This document shows, one piece after another, positions 44,592-54,873 of a stretch of 64,000 nt of DNA. Every line of letters starts with the position of its first letter. Positions within the stretch are counted from its first letter, which is position 1. The notes under the pieces are model-generated. The model was not told the DNA's origin. It made no database searches and saw only the letters and a list, made by a program, of their open reading frames with translations. A program made the position numbers and the translations under genes. Source of the stretch: Fortiea contorta PCC 7126 (GTDB lineage: Bacteria; Cyanobacteriota; Cyanobacteriia; Cyanobacteriales; Nostocaceae). The DNA lies in NCBI RefSeq assembly GCF_000332295.1, contig NZ_KB235930.1, forward strand, positions 873,895-937,894. Direction: 5' to 3'.

Positions 44592-45734
44592 ATGGCTCAA
44601 ACTGTGACGCAGAATCAAAAGGGGATAATGGCTTTGCAGCCGCTTGATGTTGAGCTGCGTAACGTGTTCAAGTTTTTTAACCAGGAACCAGCAGTCAATG
44701 GCGTAGACTTGGATGTCCGACAGGGAGAGTTTTTTAGTATCTTAGGGCCCTCTGGTTGTGGCAAGACAACGATACTGCGCTTAATTGCTGGTTTTGAAAA
44801 GGTCGATGGGGGTAAGGTATTAATTCAAGGTCAGTCTATGAATAATGTCCCTCCTTACCGCCGTCCTGTCAATACAGTATTTCAAAGTTATGCACTGTTC
44901 AACCACTTGAATGTGTGGGATAACATTGCTTTTGGACTGCATTTGCAAAAATGCCGTAAGTCAGAAATTGATCACAGAGTTCAGGAAGCATTAAAGTTAG
45001 TGAAGATGGAAAGTTTGCGATCGCGCTTTCCCCGTCAACTTTCTGGTGGTCAACAGCAACGAGTCGCTTTAGCTAGGGCCCTCGTCAACCGCCCATCCGT
45101 CCTGCTGCTAGATGAACCCCTAGGCGCATTAGATTTAAAATTGCGTAAGGAAATGCAGGTCGAGTTATTAAATTTGCACAAAAATTTAAAATTCACCTTC
45201 ATCATGGTGACACACGACCAAGAGGAAGCGTTGTCTTTATCTGATCGCATTGCTGTCATCAATCAAGGCAAAATTGAACAAGTCGGGACTCCCAGTCAAA
45301 TTTACGAATCTCCCCGCACACCTTTTGTGGCTGATTTTATCGGTGACACCAATTTATTCAGCGGTGAAATCATGAATATAGACGCTACTAACATGCAAAT
45401 TGAGACAAAAACCGGACTGAAAATTGTTGTTAACCGCAATGATAATACACCCAATGAATTATCACAAGCAGTTGTAGTTAGTGTGCGTCCAGAAAAAATT
45501 CAACTCTCACTTTATTCGCCAAATTTACCGCATAACTGCTTTGAAGGGCGACTGATTAACGTTATGTATTTGGGTACTCATGTTAATTATGTCGTGGAAT
45601 TAATGAACGGCGTTAGCATTAATGTTTTACAACCTAATACCTTTGGCAGTTTACCAAACTGCGATACACCCATTTATGCTTGGTGGGCGGAGAGTGATTG
45701 TTTGGCGATTGGTCAACTGAAGGCTGAAGTATGA
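44592..45734 (+). CDS. potA: Polyamine ABC transporter ATP-binding protein
   Basis: PotA hydrolyses ATP to drive spermidine/putrescine import. The 380-aa protein has Walker A GPSGCGKTT, Q-loop FQSYALFNHLNVW, signature LSGGQQQR, Walker B LLLDEPLGALD and the switch His in VTHDQEEAL. A C-terminal TOBE domain contains VVSVRPEKIQLS. The start at 44592 (MAQTVTQNQK) fits; MALQPLDVEL at 44628 is an alternative. The stop TGA is the first three bases of an STRR array. potD and potB follow. Confidence 0.9.
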   Translation: MAQTVTQNQKGIMALQPLDVELRNVFKFFNQEPAVNGVDLDVRQGEFFSILGPSGCGKTTILRLIAGFEKVDGGKVLIQGQSMNNVPPYRRPVNTVFQSYALFNHLNVWDNIAFGLHLQKCRKSEIDHRVQEALKLVKMESLRSRFPRQLSGGQQQRVALARALVNRPSVLLLDEPLGALDLKLRKEMQVELLNLHKNLKFTFIMVTHDQEEALSLSDRIAVINQGKIEQVGTPSQIYESPRTPFVADFIGDTNLFSGEIMNIDATNMQIETKTGLKIVVNRNDNTPNELSQAVVVSVRPEKIQLSLYSPNLPHNCFEGRLINVMYLGTHVNYVVELMNGVSINVLQPNTFGSLPNCDTPIYAWWAESDCLAIGQLKAEV

Positions 45735-45787
45735 AGTCTGAAGTCTGAAGTCTGAAGTCTGAAGTCTGAAGTCTGAAGTCTGAAGTC
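45732..45787. repeat. Heptamer STRR array, TGAAGTC x8
   Basis: Eight perfect tandem copies of TGAAGTC start exactly at the potA stop codon. Degenerate copies lie on both sides (TGAAGTA inside potA, TGAAATT after). Because 7 is not a multiple of 3, the array supplies stops in all forward frames. Confidence 0.95.
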
Positions 45788-45909
45788 TGAAATTACCTCA
45801 CCCATAAAGCAAAAATTCGTACTTCATCCTTTCTTCAGTCAATAGTTAATGAACTAGAAGCAAAACTAAAATTTTATTTCCACTGAATCAGCAACATAAT
45901 CAATCGCAA

Positions 45910-46995
45910 ATGACCAATAGAAGAAAATTTTTAAAATCTATCGCCGCACTTTCTAGCTTATCTTTAACTGGGTGTGGTTGGAGGCTGGGTAATGTGCGGG
46001 CTAATGCTAAAATTTCCAGTCAGAGTGACCAACTATCTCTGTATACTTGGACGCAATATACAGATAAACAACTATTAACAACATTCAGCAGTCAAACGGG
46101 AATGAAAGTGCGTGCTGATGTCTATGATTCTAATGATGTGATGTTAGCTAAATTCCAAGCTGGTGGTGGACGAAACTATAGCATTATCTACCCATCTGAC
46201 TATATGGTACAGAAGATGGTTAAGAAAAATTTATTAACAGAAATAAACCGCGATCGCTTAATTGGTATAGATAATTTATTTCCCAGATTTCAAAATCCTA
46301 GTTACGATGCTAACAACCGCTACAGTATTCCTTTTAATTGGGGTACCACGGGTTTACTTTATAATTCCGAAATCCTGCAAAATCCGCCTACAGATTGGGA
46401 TTATTTATGGAAAAATCAGCAGCAACTTTCTAGGCGAATGACTCTGCTTAATGATGTGCGAGAAGTGATGGGTGCGGTGTTGCGGATGCTGGGTTATTCT
46501 TATAACTCTCAAAACGAAAATGAAATTAAACAAGCTTATGAAAAATTGCAGGAACTAAAACCAGCGATCGCTGCTTTTGATACTGATGCTTGGCAAAACC
46601 AAATTCTTGCAGGAGATTTAGTATTAGCAATGTGTTATTCTGCTGATGCTATCCGCGTTAGTAAAGAAAACCCCAAGCTGAAATATGTGATTCCACGCAG
46701 TGGTTCTTCATTGTGGACTGATACTATTGTCATTCCCCAAACAGCCCCAAATTTAGAAGGTGCATATACCTGGATTAATTTTGTTTTACAACCAGAAATA
46801 GCAGCCAAAATCAGTCAACGTCTAAATATTGCTACTCCTAACCGTTCAGGTTTCGAGCAATTACCCCAACAGATCCAAACTAATACTAATTTGTTTCCTC
46901 CAGAGTCAATTTTAGAAAAATGTGAACGCCTCACCCCTGTGGGAAAATTTGAGGAAATTTATGAGCGTTATTGGACTCAATTAACTAGCAGTTAA
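45910..46995 (+). CDS. potD: Polyamine-binding lipoprotein
   Basis: This 361-aa substrate-binding protein feeds the ABC importer. The N-terminus has a twin-Arg pattern (NRRKFLKSIA) and a lipobox ending SLTGC (Cys22), so it is probably a Tat-exported lipoprotein. The PotD-like body has LSLYTWTQYTDKQLLTTF and YSIIYPSDYMVQKMVKKNLL. It lies 175 bp after potA and 39 bp before potB on the same strand. Confidence 0.88.
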   Translation: MTNRRKFLKSIAALSSLSLTGCGWRLGNVRANAKISSQSDQLSLYTWTQYTDKQLLTTFSSQTGMKVRADVYDSNDVMLAKFQAGGGRNYSIIYPSDYMVQKMVKKNLLTEINRDRLIGIDNLFPRFQNPSYDANNRYSIPFNWGTTGLLYNSEILQNPPTDWDYLWKNQQQLSRRMTLLNDVREVMGAVLRMLGYSYNSQNENEIKQAYEKLQELKPAIAAFDTDAWQNQILAGDLVLAMCYSADAIRVSKENPKLKYVIPRSGSSLWTDTIVIPQTAPNLEGAYTWINFVLQPEIAAKISQRLNIATPNRSGFEQLPQQIQTNTNLFPPESILEKCERLTPVGKFEEIYERYWTQLTSS

Positions 46996-47034
46996 TGGGA
47001 GATGAATAATAAGTAACCAATAACAAATAACAAA

Positions 47035-47898
47035 ATGCAAAAATCCCATCGTTTAAATTCAGATTGGCTGCAACCTTTGGTAATGTTGATACCATCTGGT
47101 ATTTGGTTATTGCTATTATTAGTGCTACCAACTTTAATAATTTTTGAGTTGAGTTTAGTACCGAATATTCGCCCAGGAGATGTAGTTAATCCTAGTGGAT
47201 TTGAGAATTATCTGCGAATAATTGACCCTCTTTATCTACAAGTAATTGTGCGATCGCTAATTTTAGCAGTTTGCACCACGATAATTTGTTTAATTATGAG
47301 TTTTCCCGTTGCTTATTGGATTGCTCAAATAGCACCAAAACGCTGGCAAAACTTACTTTTATTAGGCTTTGTGTTACCTCTGTGGACTTCTTCCTTACTT
47401 CGTTCCTACGCTTGGATTACCATTCTGCGTCCCACTGGTTTATTAAACAGTATATTAACTCAATTGGGCTTACCTACTTTGGAATTACTTAACCAAACTC
47501 CATCTGTATTAATTGGTATGAGTTATAGCTTATTGCCTTACATGATTTTAATTTTATACGCCTCTCTAGAAAAATTAGATAAGCGATTACTAGAAGCAGC
47601 CGCAGATTTAGGTGCGAGTCCCATACAAGCTTTTTGGAAAGTCACAATACCGCAAGCTTTACCAGGAATTACTGCTAGTTCCATGCTGGTATTTATCTCA
47701 GGATTAGGAGATTTTACTAACCCCGAATTATTAGGCGGTGCTTCTAGTATGACAGCGGCGCGGTTAGTTTATAACCAGTTTCTCGGAGCTACTCAAAACT
47801 GGGGGTTTGGTTCGGCTTTGAGTATGACATTAATTTTGGTGATTAGTATAGCGATCGCTCTTTTGATTAAGTTTGGTGAAGGTACACCCCAGCGATAG
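47035..47898 (+). CDS. potB: Polyamine ABC transporter permease
   Basis: This 287-aa permease has about six helices and the EAA loop LEAAADLGASPIQAFWKVTI, where the ATPase couples. It follows potD by 39 bp. No potC-like second permease is found in this window after it; the next gene is minus-strand. Binding-protein-dependent importers of this type normally use two permeases, so potC may lie elsewhere or be lost. Confidence 0.88.
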   Translation: MQKSHRLNSDWLQPLVMLIPSGIWLLLLLVLPTLIIFELSLVPNIRPGDVVNPSGFENYLRIIDPLYLQVIVRSLILAVCTTIICLIMSFPVAYWIAQIAPKRWQNLLLLGFVLPLWTSSLLRSYAWITILRPTGLLNSILTQLGLPTLELLNQTPSVLIGMSYSLLPYMILILYASLEKLDKRLLEAAADLGASPIQAFWKVTIPQALPGITASSMLVFISGLGDFTNPELLGGASSMTAARLVYNQFLGATQNWGFGSALSMTLILVISIAIALLIKFGEGTPQR

Positions 47899-47908
47899 CA
47901 GTAGAATT

Positions 47909-48283
47909 TCATGCAAGTTGCGTAGCTGTTTCAGTCAGAATTTGCCGTATTTGAGCCGCTGTTAAGTTCGGGTTAGCACTCAGCATTAGAGCTACAACAC
48001 CAGCCACATGAGGTGACGCCATAGATGTACCCGGTTTGTAGTCATATTTATTATTAGGAACAGTAGACAAAATATCAACTCCTCCCCAATTCTCACCCCT
48101 CAAGTTGGCTACGTTTGTAAAGGGCGATAGTGCGATCGCTTTTGCTACTGCTGCTGCATTCACCAAACCGTAACCAAAAGAAGCGTTAAACGCAGGTGTT
48201 GACTCGAATAACAGTTCGAGAGCGTAAGTTGTATTGTATCTAATATCCGAGGTATATACATTAAGAAAGGTCTGTGGAGTCAC
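47909..48283 (-). pseudogene. Remnant of an S8 subtilisin-like protease
   Basis: The 124-codon frame joins two parts of a subtilase. The first (AFNASFGYGLVNAAAVAKAI) resembles the stretch that precedes the catalytic domain in calcium-dependent cyanobacterial subtilases. The second (GTSMASPHVAGVVALMLSA, with Ser87) is the end of the catalytic domain. The Asp and His catalytic segments are absent, and the junction lies at about residues 65-71. This looks like an in-frame deletion or fusion leaving an inactive fragment. It overlaps the 3' end of pixL by 23 bp and begins with GTG. Confidence 0.65.
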
Positions 48284-51200
48284 CTGTTAATGGTTCCCTT
48301 AATTCTAATGTTGTTTGCATCTCATTTGACTCTATTAATAGAGATGGATCAAGGACTAAAATGAGTGTGCCATTGGCTAAACTGCTACAACCATAAATAT
48401 ATTTTGGTGGAGTAATACTATTACCTAAAGGTCTGATAACAAGTTCTTGTTCCCCAATAATTTGATCTACTTCCAAACAAAATTTTCCTTGATTTCGACG
48501 TAATAAAAGTATAGGAGACTTCATCATACCGGCTTCGGTTGGAGGTGCTGTATTTGGTAAAGCAGTATAAATAGGAAATCCGCCATTGTAAGACATCAAT
48601 TCTGAAAGTTGACGGATAATGATCATACTTTCTGCTTGGTCTGTGCTCCAATGCAACACTTTTTTGGCTTCAAATTCTTTGATTTGTTGAGTAGTCGGAA
48701 TCAAAATTCTTTCGATGCTGTCTAATAACAAGGCATAGACAACACCACCCGCTTGAACTAGCATTAATTTATCTGTAGTCATGGAAAAGGGTATTTTCAG
48801 TAAAAATTTTGTTCCTTTTTTGGGTGAAGATTGGACGGAAATAGAACCGTTAAGCGCTTGTAATTGCGATCGCACAATTTCTAAACCCATACCGCGTCCA
48901 GAAATTTCATTGACCTGATCGGTAGTGGAAAATCCCGCAGAAAACATTAAATTTAAAAGTTCAGTTTCTGTCGGTTGAGAAAAATAGCCTCTAGCTTCGT
49001 CATGAGCAGCTATCAGCCGCGATTCTATCGCTTTTTTGCGAATTGTCTCAAAATTTAACCCCTGACCGTCGTCTCGAACTTCAATGATTGTTTGATTACC
49101 CTGATGATAGGCGCAAATTTCAATTAAACCATGTTCCGATTTACCAAGTTCACGGCGTATTTGCGGCGGTTCAATTCCGTGGTCAAAAGCATTACGCACC
49201 AAGTGTAATAAAGGTTCGTAAAGTTTTTCAGCGATCACTTTATCTACTAATACTTCAGCACCATTAAGTTTTATTTCTACATGCTTGGCATAAATATTTC
49301 CCAGTTTTGTTACCATCTGGGAAAAGCGATTGAGGATATTTCCTAAAGGTAACATCCGGGCTTCTACTAAATCATCTATAATATTGAGAATCAATTTTTG
49401 TTTTTTCTCAGAAATTTGAGTTGCTTGCGTTAATAATAAATCAAGAGATTCTGTGGTTTCTTGTAGTTGTAGCGTCTCTTCTATTGCTTCGTGCAAAGTC
49501 ATGTGAAAATCTGTATAAACATCCATTTCTAGAGCATCAAATTTCACAGCCTCAAATTTTTGTATGTTGTGTGGGCTATTGTTTTGAATTTGTTGTGGTA
49601 AATCGCTTAATTTATTTAAAGTTGCTTGTTGTCTGATAATTTGTTGGGTTAACTGTTCTATTAGTTTCTTGATTTTGTCATCGTGTAAAGTTCGCCGTTT
49701 TTGGTAAATTAGTAATTCTCCTGACAAATAATTGAGGCGTTGTAGTCCTTCGACATCGACTCGAATAAAAGAAGGTTGACGAGAGTTTTTTACTGGAAAA
49801 TTATTGCATGGTTTATCTTCTGAATTAGTAATATCATTAATGATAGTTGTAGGAATATCTGCAATTACTTGGTTGCTGGTTATTGATAATTCAATAGTAT
49901 TTGCAGAATTGTTAGTTTCAACTGCTTTGATAATTTGTGGATTCACAAATTCATTATCAGAATTTATATTAGTTTCTTGTCTCCAAACTATCTGTAACAA
50001 GTTGTCATTAGTGGAAAAATTTGTATCAATTGATATTTTTTTCCAAAAAAGTAAACTTTGTAATTTTGGATTGTCAATCCAATTTTTCTCTTTGTTTGTG
50101 ACTGGGGGAGATTTTTTATATTCTTTTGCTAGTTCAATGATGCAGTTTTGTAATTCTTTAATGACTAAATCGTCGCTATCATCTTTGTTAATTAAAAAAT
50201 TAAATTTAAGAATGGTGAGGAGAATTGTTAATATAATCCCTCGGCGATAGATCCGAAAGCTTTGACTATCGGCTGGTTCTTGGACAAAAGCCAGAAATTT
50301 TGCCAACCAAGTTTCAATATAATTTATTGGTTTCTCTGCTTTTGAGGATATTAATAGCGCCAAATTTAACTCTGATTCTGGTATTTGTAGATGGTGATGA
50401 AACCAACCAAAAATATAGAGAATTACCTTTAAATAATATTTTGCTTTCGCAGGCTTAAGGGGCTGATTTCTAGTGTTACCAGTTGTCGTTAAAAATTTAT
50501 ATAATTCCTGAATTTCAGTTTTTAATGATATGGAAGAGTTTTTACTGAATGAGCGAGAATTATTTTTTGTGTTCACAATTGATAAGGCGATTAAATCTGC
50601 AGAAGGCTCTCCGCCAGAAATGCGATCGCCTGACATTACCGCTGCTTTTGCTTGTTGCAAATTAGCTAGCGCCGCTTCAGCAATCTGTTTTACTTGTTCC
50701 GGGTTAATTGTGAGTGCATCTAAAATTAATTGGGCGATCGCTCCCAATCCTGGTAAATTTAAAGATGCTGATAAACCTAAAAACACCTCAGCTTGAGAGT
50801 TTAATAAACTAGCTAGTTCAGTATGTTCTAGAGAACTATTAATAGCTGCATAAATATTATCTAGACGTTGTTGAACTCCCACTTCAAAAATAGATTGAAT
50901 TATGTCAAAACCTAACTCTTCAGAAGTGGGAATATGAGCATCGCCACCAAATGCATCACCAAGCTTTTCTCGTAGTTGTGCAAATACTGAAGTTGCTCGC
51001 CGGATAACTTCTTGTCCATTAATACTACTTCCCGTTAATTCTGCAGTTATTGCTAGCCGCAAGCATTCATAAGCTTGTAATATGAGAGTTTGTAATTCAT
51101 CATCAATGACTACATCTGGATTATATAGAGACTTAAATACATCTTCTAACGAATGAGATATTGTGTTAATTACCTCTAGTCCAACATTTGCGGCTCCTCC

Positions 51201-51359
51201 TTTTAGTGTATGAGTTGCTCGCATTAAGTTATGCACTTTAGCAATACTAAACTTTTCTGGTAAGCTCAATAATTCTTGTTCAATTGTTTCTAATAATTCT
51301 GGTGCTTCAGCTAGAAAATAAACATATACCTGCTGGCGAATTTCATCATCTATAGTCAT
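48261..51359 (-). CDS. pixL: CheA-type chemotaxis/phototaxis histidine kinase
   Basis: This 1032-aa kinase of a taxis pathway has an N-terminal HPt domain with His50 in MRATHTLKGGAANVG. A long variable middle (about 245-520) follows, then a dimerisation region (about 528-690). The HATPase has an N-box VRNAFDHGIEPPQIRRELGK, a G1 box RDDGQGL and a G2 box GRGMGLEIVRS. A C-terminal CheW-like domain spans about 862-1010. It lacks the C-terminal receiver domain found in the Synechocystis homologue as I recall it. It is the last gene of the pix cluster. Confidence 0.88.
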   Translation of the reverse strand: MTIDDEIRQQVYVYFLAEAPELLETIEQELLSLPEKFSIAKVHNLMRATHTLKGGAANVGLEVINTISHSLEDVFKSLYNPDVVIDDELQTLILQAYECLRLAITAELTGSSINGQEVIRRATSVFAQLREKLGDAFGGDAHIPTSEELGFDIIQSIFEVGVQQRLDNIYAAINSSLEHTELASLLNSQAEVFLGLSASLNLPGLGAIAQLILDALTINPEQVKQIAEAALANLQQAKAAVMSGDRISGGEPSADLIALSIVNTKNNSRSFSKNSSISLKTEIQELYKFLTTTGNTRNQPLKPAKAKYYLKVILYIFGWFHHHLQIPESELNLALLISSKAEKPINYIETWLAKFLAFVQEPADSQSFRIYRRGIILTILLTILKFNFLINKDDSDDLVIKELQNCIIELAKEYKKSPPVTNKEKNWIDNPKLQSLLFWKKISIDTNFSTNDNLLQIVWRQETNINSDNEFVNPQIIKAVETNNSANTIELSITSNQVIADIPTTIINDITNSEDKPCNNFPVKNSRQPSFIRVDVEGLQRLNYLSGELLIYQKRRTLHDDKIKKLIEQLTQQIIRQQATLNKLSDLPQQIQNNSPHNIQKFEAVKFDALEMDVYTDFHMTLHEAIEETLQLQETTESLDLLLTQATQISEKKQKLILNIIDDLVEARMLPLGNILNRFSQMVTKLGNIYAKHVEIKLNGAEVLVDKVIAEKLYEPLLHLVRNAFDHGIEPPQIRRELGKSEHGLIEICAYHQGNQTIIEVRDDGQGLNFETIRKKAIESRLIAAHDEARGYFSQPTETELLNLMFSAGFSTTDQVNEISGRGMGLEIVRSQLQALNGSISVQSSPKKGTKFLLKIPFSMTTDKLMLVQAGGVVYALLLDSIERILIPTTQQIKEFEAKKVLHWSTDQAESMIIIRQLSELMSYNGGFPIYTALPNTAPPTEAGMMKSPILLLRRNQGKFCLEVDQIIGEQELVIRPLGNSITPPKYIYGCSSLANGTLILVLDPSLLIESNEMQTTLELREPLTGDSTDLS

Positions 51360-51437
51360 AAATTTTTTGTTGAATTAAGTTATTTTTGTAGCCAAATCAA
51401 CTAAATTTTTAGTAAAAATTCCAGTTAAAAATTTATA

Positions 51438-51458
51438 TGGCAGGTATTTAACCTGCCA
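51438..51458. terminator. Hairpin between pixJ and pixL
   Basis: TGGCAGGT (51438-51445) and ACCTGCCA (51451-51458) form an 8-bp stem with a 5-nt loop. A T-run follows on the minus strand after about 8 nt. It may partly attenuate pixL. Confidence 0.5.
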
Positions 51459-51495
51459 ATTAAAAATTGTAACTTCTGCTCAAAACGGCCGATTA

Positions 51496-54400
51496 CTAGT
51501 CAATTTTAAATTTACTAGCCGTTGTCAATAATTCTTGTGCCATAACCGATAACTCTTGAAAAACTTCAGTAAGTTCTTCAGATTTATCAACAGTTTTGTG
51601 AGAGATTTCGGCTACGTCTTTCATACTAGTGGTAACAGTTACAGATTGCATCATTTGTTGTTGCGTAGCTGTGGTAATTTGTTGGATTAGCTGACTAATT
51701 TCTGCAGTAGCCATAACAATTGCATTCAAATTTTGTCGTGCATCACCGACAAGATTTGTACCCTCTACCACCTGCTGAATTCCTGTTTCCATCGCCACCG
51801 CTACTTCACCAGTTTCTGCTTGAATTTCTTGGACTAGTTTTTCAATTTCAATAGTCGCTGCGGCTGACTGGCGAGACAAAGAACGAACTTCATCAGCTAC
51901 GACTGCGAAGCCTTTACCATATTCACCGGCGCGAGTGGCTTCGATAGCTGCATTCAGTGCTAATACATTAGTTTGTGTAGCAAAATTACTAATCAAATTC
52001 ACTACTTTCGAGATTTTTTGCGAAGATTCACTGAGACGTTTAATCTTTCTACTAGTTTGGGCGACAGTTTCCCGAATGGCTTGAATTGCTTTGACAATCA
52101 AGTTCATTGCTGCTTCGCCAGACTCAACAGTTTGGTTAGCTTGTTCGACCGCGACTTTCACCAACTCGGCGTTAGTGACCACAGCTTGGGTGGAGTCCGC
52201 CATGTGCTGAATATCACTTAAGGCGACGGTAACTTCTTGAGACTGTTCCTGTGCTAAGTTGGTCAATCCAGCCAGCGAAACGTTGCTGTCACCGGAGGTT
52301 TGGGCGACTTGCTGGGCTGCTGTTTGCACTTGCAGCACAATTTGCTTGAGAGCTTGCAAGGTGTTATTGTAGGCATCGGCGATCGTGCCTAGTTCATCTT
52401 CTGTAACCACGGCACGCACCGTTAAATCGCCGTTGAGAGCAGGTCTGAGGGTTGTTAATAGTTGAATTGAACGTTGTTGTAATAACTCTTTAGCTGCTTT
52501 TTCTCGCGCCGCTGCTGCTGCTAATTGGCTTGATTGTGCTTCTAGTTTTTGCAAATATTCAGTTTGTTTGAGTGCTAATCCTAACTGATCACCAATACGA
52601 GTTAACAAATTGACTTGCGATTCTTCCCAATCACGAGGACTAGAATTTTGATAAGCTGCGAGTAAACCCCACAATTTTTCTCCAAAAAATACAGGGGCAA
52701 TTATGTAAGCTTTGGCTTCAAATTGCTCTAACATATCAATATGACAAGATGCATGACACACCTGATAAATATTATTAACGGCAAAACTTTCACCCTTAGC
52801 ATATCGACCACCTTGAGTTTCTTGTAAGTGAGTATCTTCCCAAGCTGTTGTGATATTAGTCCCTACTAGTTTGATCCAAATATTACCCACCGATTCAGCG
52901 ATAAATTCACCGCTCCAATCAGAATTAAAGCGATAGATAGCGACGCGATCGCACTTTAATAATTTCCGGATTTCTTGCGTAGCTGTTTTGAAAATTTCTG
53001 CTACTTCTAAAGATTGGCGGATGCGGTTAACTATTTTGGTGAAGGCTTTTTCTTGTTCAGCAATTTGAGCTAGTTTTTCAGATTTTAATCTGACTTGTTC
53101 TAGATATTCTACTTGGGATTTAGATAGGCTAAATTGTAAGCCAATTTGAGCTAAAAAGTTAACTTCCCAACTTTGCCATTCACGAGTTCCAGAATTTTGA
53201 TAAGCTGCGAGTAAACCCCACAATTTTTCTCCAAAAAATATAGGTACAACTATATAAGCTTTAGCTTCAAATTGTTCTAAAATTTCAATGTGACAAAGAG
53301 CAAGATCTATTTTGTAAATGTCATTAACAGCAAAATTTTCGCCTTTAGTATATCGACCGCCTTGCGTTTCTTGTAAGTAGGTATCATTGAGGACGGTTTT
53401 AATGTCAGGGCCTACTAATTTCGTCCAGCCATGACTAACTGACTCCGCAACAAACTCACCACCCCAGTCAGGGTTAAAACGATAAACAGCAACGCGATCG
53501 CATCTGAGTGATTGGCGGACTTCTTGAGTAGTTGTTTTGAAAACACTGTCTACATCTACAGATTGGCGAATACGGTTAACTATCTTTGTAAAAGCTTTCT
53601 CCTGTTGTGTTATCTGCATTAATTGCTCGGATTGGATTCGCAATTGTTCGAGATATTCTCCTTGGGAAATAGCTACACCAAATTGCAAACCCATTTGAGT
53701 TAAAAAGCTAATTTCCCAAGGTTGCCATCCACGCGAACCAGAGTTTTGATAAGCTGCTAATAAGCCCCATAATTGCTCTCCCGAAAATATGGGAGCAATT
53801 ATATATGCTTTAATTTCAAACTGTTCTAAAATATCAATATGACATTGAGAATGACCTACTTGATAAATGTCATTAACTGCCAGCGTTTTACCTTGAGCAT
53901 AACGTCCACCTTTTGTTTCTTGTAGGTGAGTATCTTCCCACACTGTTTTCCAATCTGTCCCAACCAATTTTACCCAACCATTACCCACTGACTCAGCAAC
54001 AAACTCACCATTCCAGTTAGATTGAAAACGATAAACACTGACGCGATCGCATTTGAGTAATTGGCGAATTTCTTGAGTTGTTGTTTTAAATATCTGCTCC
54101 ACATCTGGTAGCTGTAAAATCTTGCTAACAACCTTAGCTACCGATTGTTTTACTAGTGTTTCCTGTTGCAAATCTTTTTGAAATTCAAAGTTTCGCAATC
54201 TATAGCCTAATTCCGCTGTAATTTGAGATAGAAGAGTAATTTCTCCTTCTTGCCACTGCCGCGAAGCAGTACAATTATTCATTACTAATAAACCCCAAAC
54301 TTGACTTTCTAAGATAATTGGTAAACTTAAGCTAGCTCTAATTTGAAATTTTTCTAATAGTTGCTTTTGATATGGTGTCAGTTGTGTCTGATTGAGATCT

Positions 54401-54813
54401 TCGATAGCAATTGATTCTACATGGTCTTGATTATTATGTAGACCAAACATAGTTGGGGGAATATTTTCACCGACAGTAGGTGTCCAACCAAGTTTTTTTG
54501 ATTCTGCTAAAACGGTGCCAGCCACGGCAGAAGTAAACTGATAAATTAATACGCGATCGCAGTTAATTGTTTCCCTAACTTGCGCTACCGTTGTTTTAAA
54601 TAGGGTATTAATATCCGGAGATTGGCGCATCTCAGCTACAACGCTTTGCAGTTGTCGTCGCCAATTTTTAAATTCATGAGCGATCGCATTTAATGTAGAT
54701 AACTCATCTCTAGCAATGCTGGCAATATCAATAGCACCATTCTGGTTTTTTAAATGTTCATTATCAACTACAAAATTACCGTTTTCTTGATTGTTGTTAT
54801 ATAACTCAGTCAT
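51496..54813 (-). CDS. pixJ: Methyl-accepting phototaxis receptor with three CBCR-type GAF domains
   Basis: The 1105-aa soluble receptor has four GAF domains (about 70-205, 240-380, 423-563, 606-748), then a HAMP-like linker (785-835) and an MCP signalling domain. The hairpin tip lies near 943-986 ([20 protein letters not shown]). GAF2, GAF3 and GAF4 have the chromophore Cys-His expected of cyanobacteriochromes: Cys324 (SQCHID), Cys507 (LCHIE) and Cys690 (ASCHID). GAF1 lacks it. GAF4 also has Cys686, four residues before. This domain plan resembles Anabaena AnPixJ. Photocycle colours cannot be predicted here. The start at 54813 is an ATG. Confidence 0.92.
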   Translation of the reverse strand: MTELYNNNQENGNFVVDNEHLKNQNGAIDIASIARDELSTLNAIAHEFKNWRRQLQSVVAEMRQSPDINTLFKTTVAQVRETINCDRVLIYQFTSAVAGTVLAESKKLGWTPTVGENIPPTMFGLHNNQDHVESIAIEDLNQTQLTPYQKQLLEKFQIRASLSLPIILESQVWGLLVMNNCTASRQWQEGEITLLSQITAELGYRLRNFEFQKDLQQETLVKQSVAKVVSKILQLPDVEQIFKTTTQEIRQLLKCDRVSVYRFQSNWNGEFVAESVGNGWVKLVGTDWKTVWEDTHLQETKGGRYAQGKTLAVNDIYQVGHSQCHIDILEQFEIKAYIIAPIFSGEQLWGLLAAYQNSGSRGWQPWEISFLTQMGLQFGVAISQGEYLEQLRIQSEQLMQITQQEKAFTKIVNRIRQSVDVDSVFKTTTQEVRQSLRCDRVAVYRFNPDWGGEFVAESVSHGWTKLVGPDIKTVLNDTYLQETQGGRYTKGENFAVNDIYKIDLALCHIEILEQFEAKAYIVVPIFFGEKLWGLLAAYQNSGTREWQSWEVNFLAQIGLQFSLSKSQVEYLEQVRLKSEKLAQIAEQEKAFTKIVNRIRQSLEVAEIFKTATQEIRKLLKCDRVAIYRFNSDWSGEFIAESVGNIWIKLVGTNITTAWEDTHLQETQGGRYAKGESFAVNNIYQVCHASCHIDMLEQFEAKAYIIAPVFFGEKLWGLLAAYQNSSPRDWEESQVNLLTRIGDQLGLALKQTEYLQKLEAQSSQLAAAAAREKAAKELLQQRSIQLLTTLRPALNGDLTVRAVVTEDELGTIADAYNNTLQALKQIVLQVQTAAQQVAQTSGDSNVSLAGLTNLAQEQSQEVTVALSDIQHMADSTQAVVTNAELVKVAVEQANQTVESGEAAMNLIVKAIQAIRETVAQTSRKIKRLSESSQKISKVVNLISNFATQTNVLALNAAIEATRAGEYGKGFAVVADEVRSLSRQSAAATIEIEKLVQEIQAETGEVAVAMETGIQQVVEGTNLVGDARQNLNAIVMATAEISQLIQQITTATQQQMMQSVTVTTSMKDVAEISHKTVDKSEELTEVFQELSVMAQELLTTASKFKID

Positions 54814-54873
54814 GGTTAGCTCTCTCTTTAATTAATGATAATTTACTGAAATTCTGCTTGGCAATTTCTAAAA

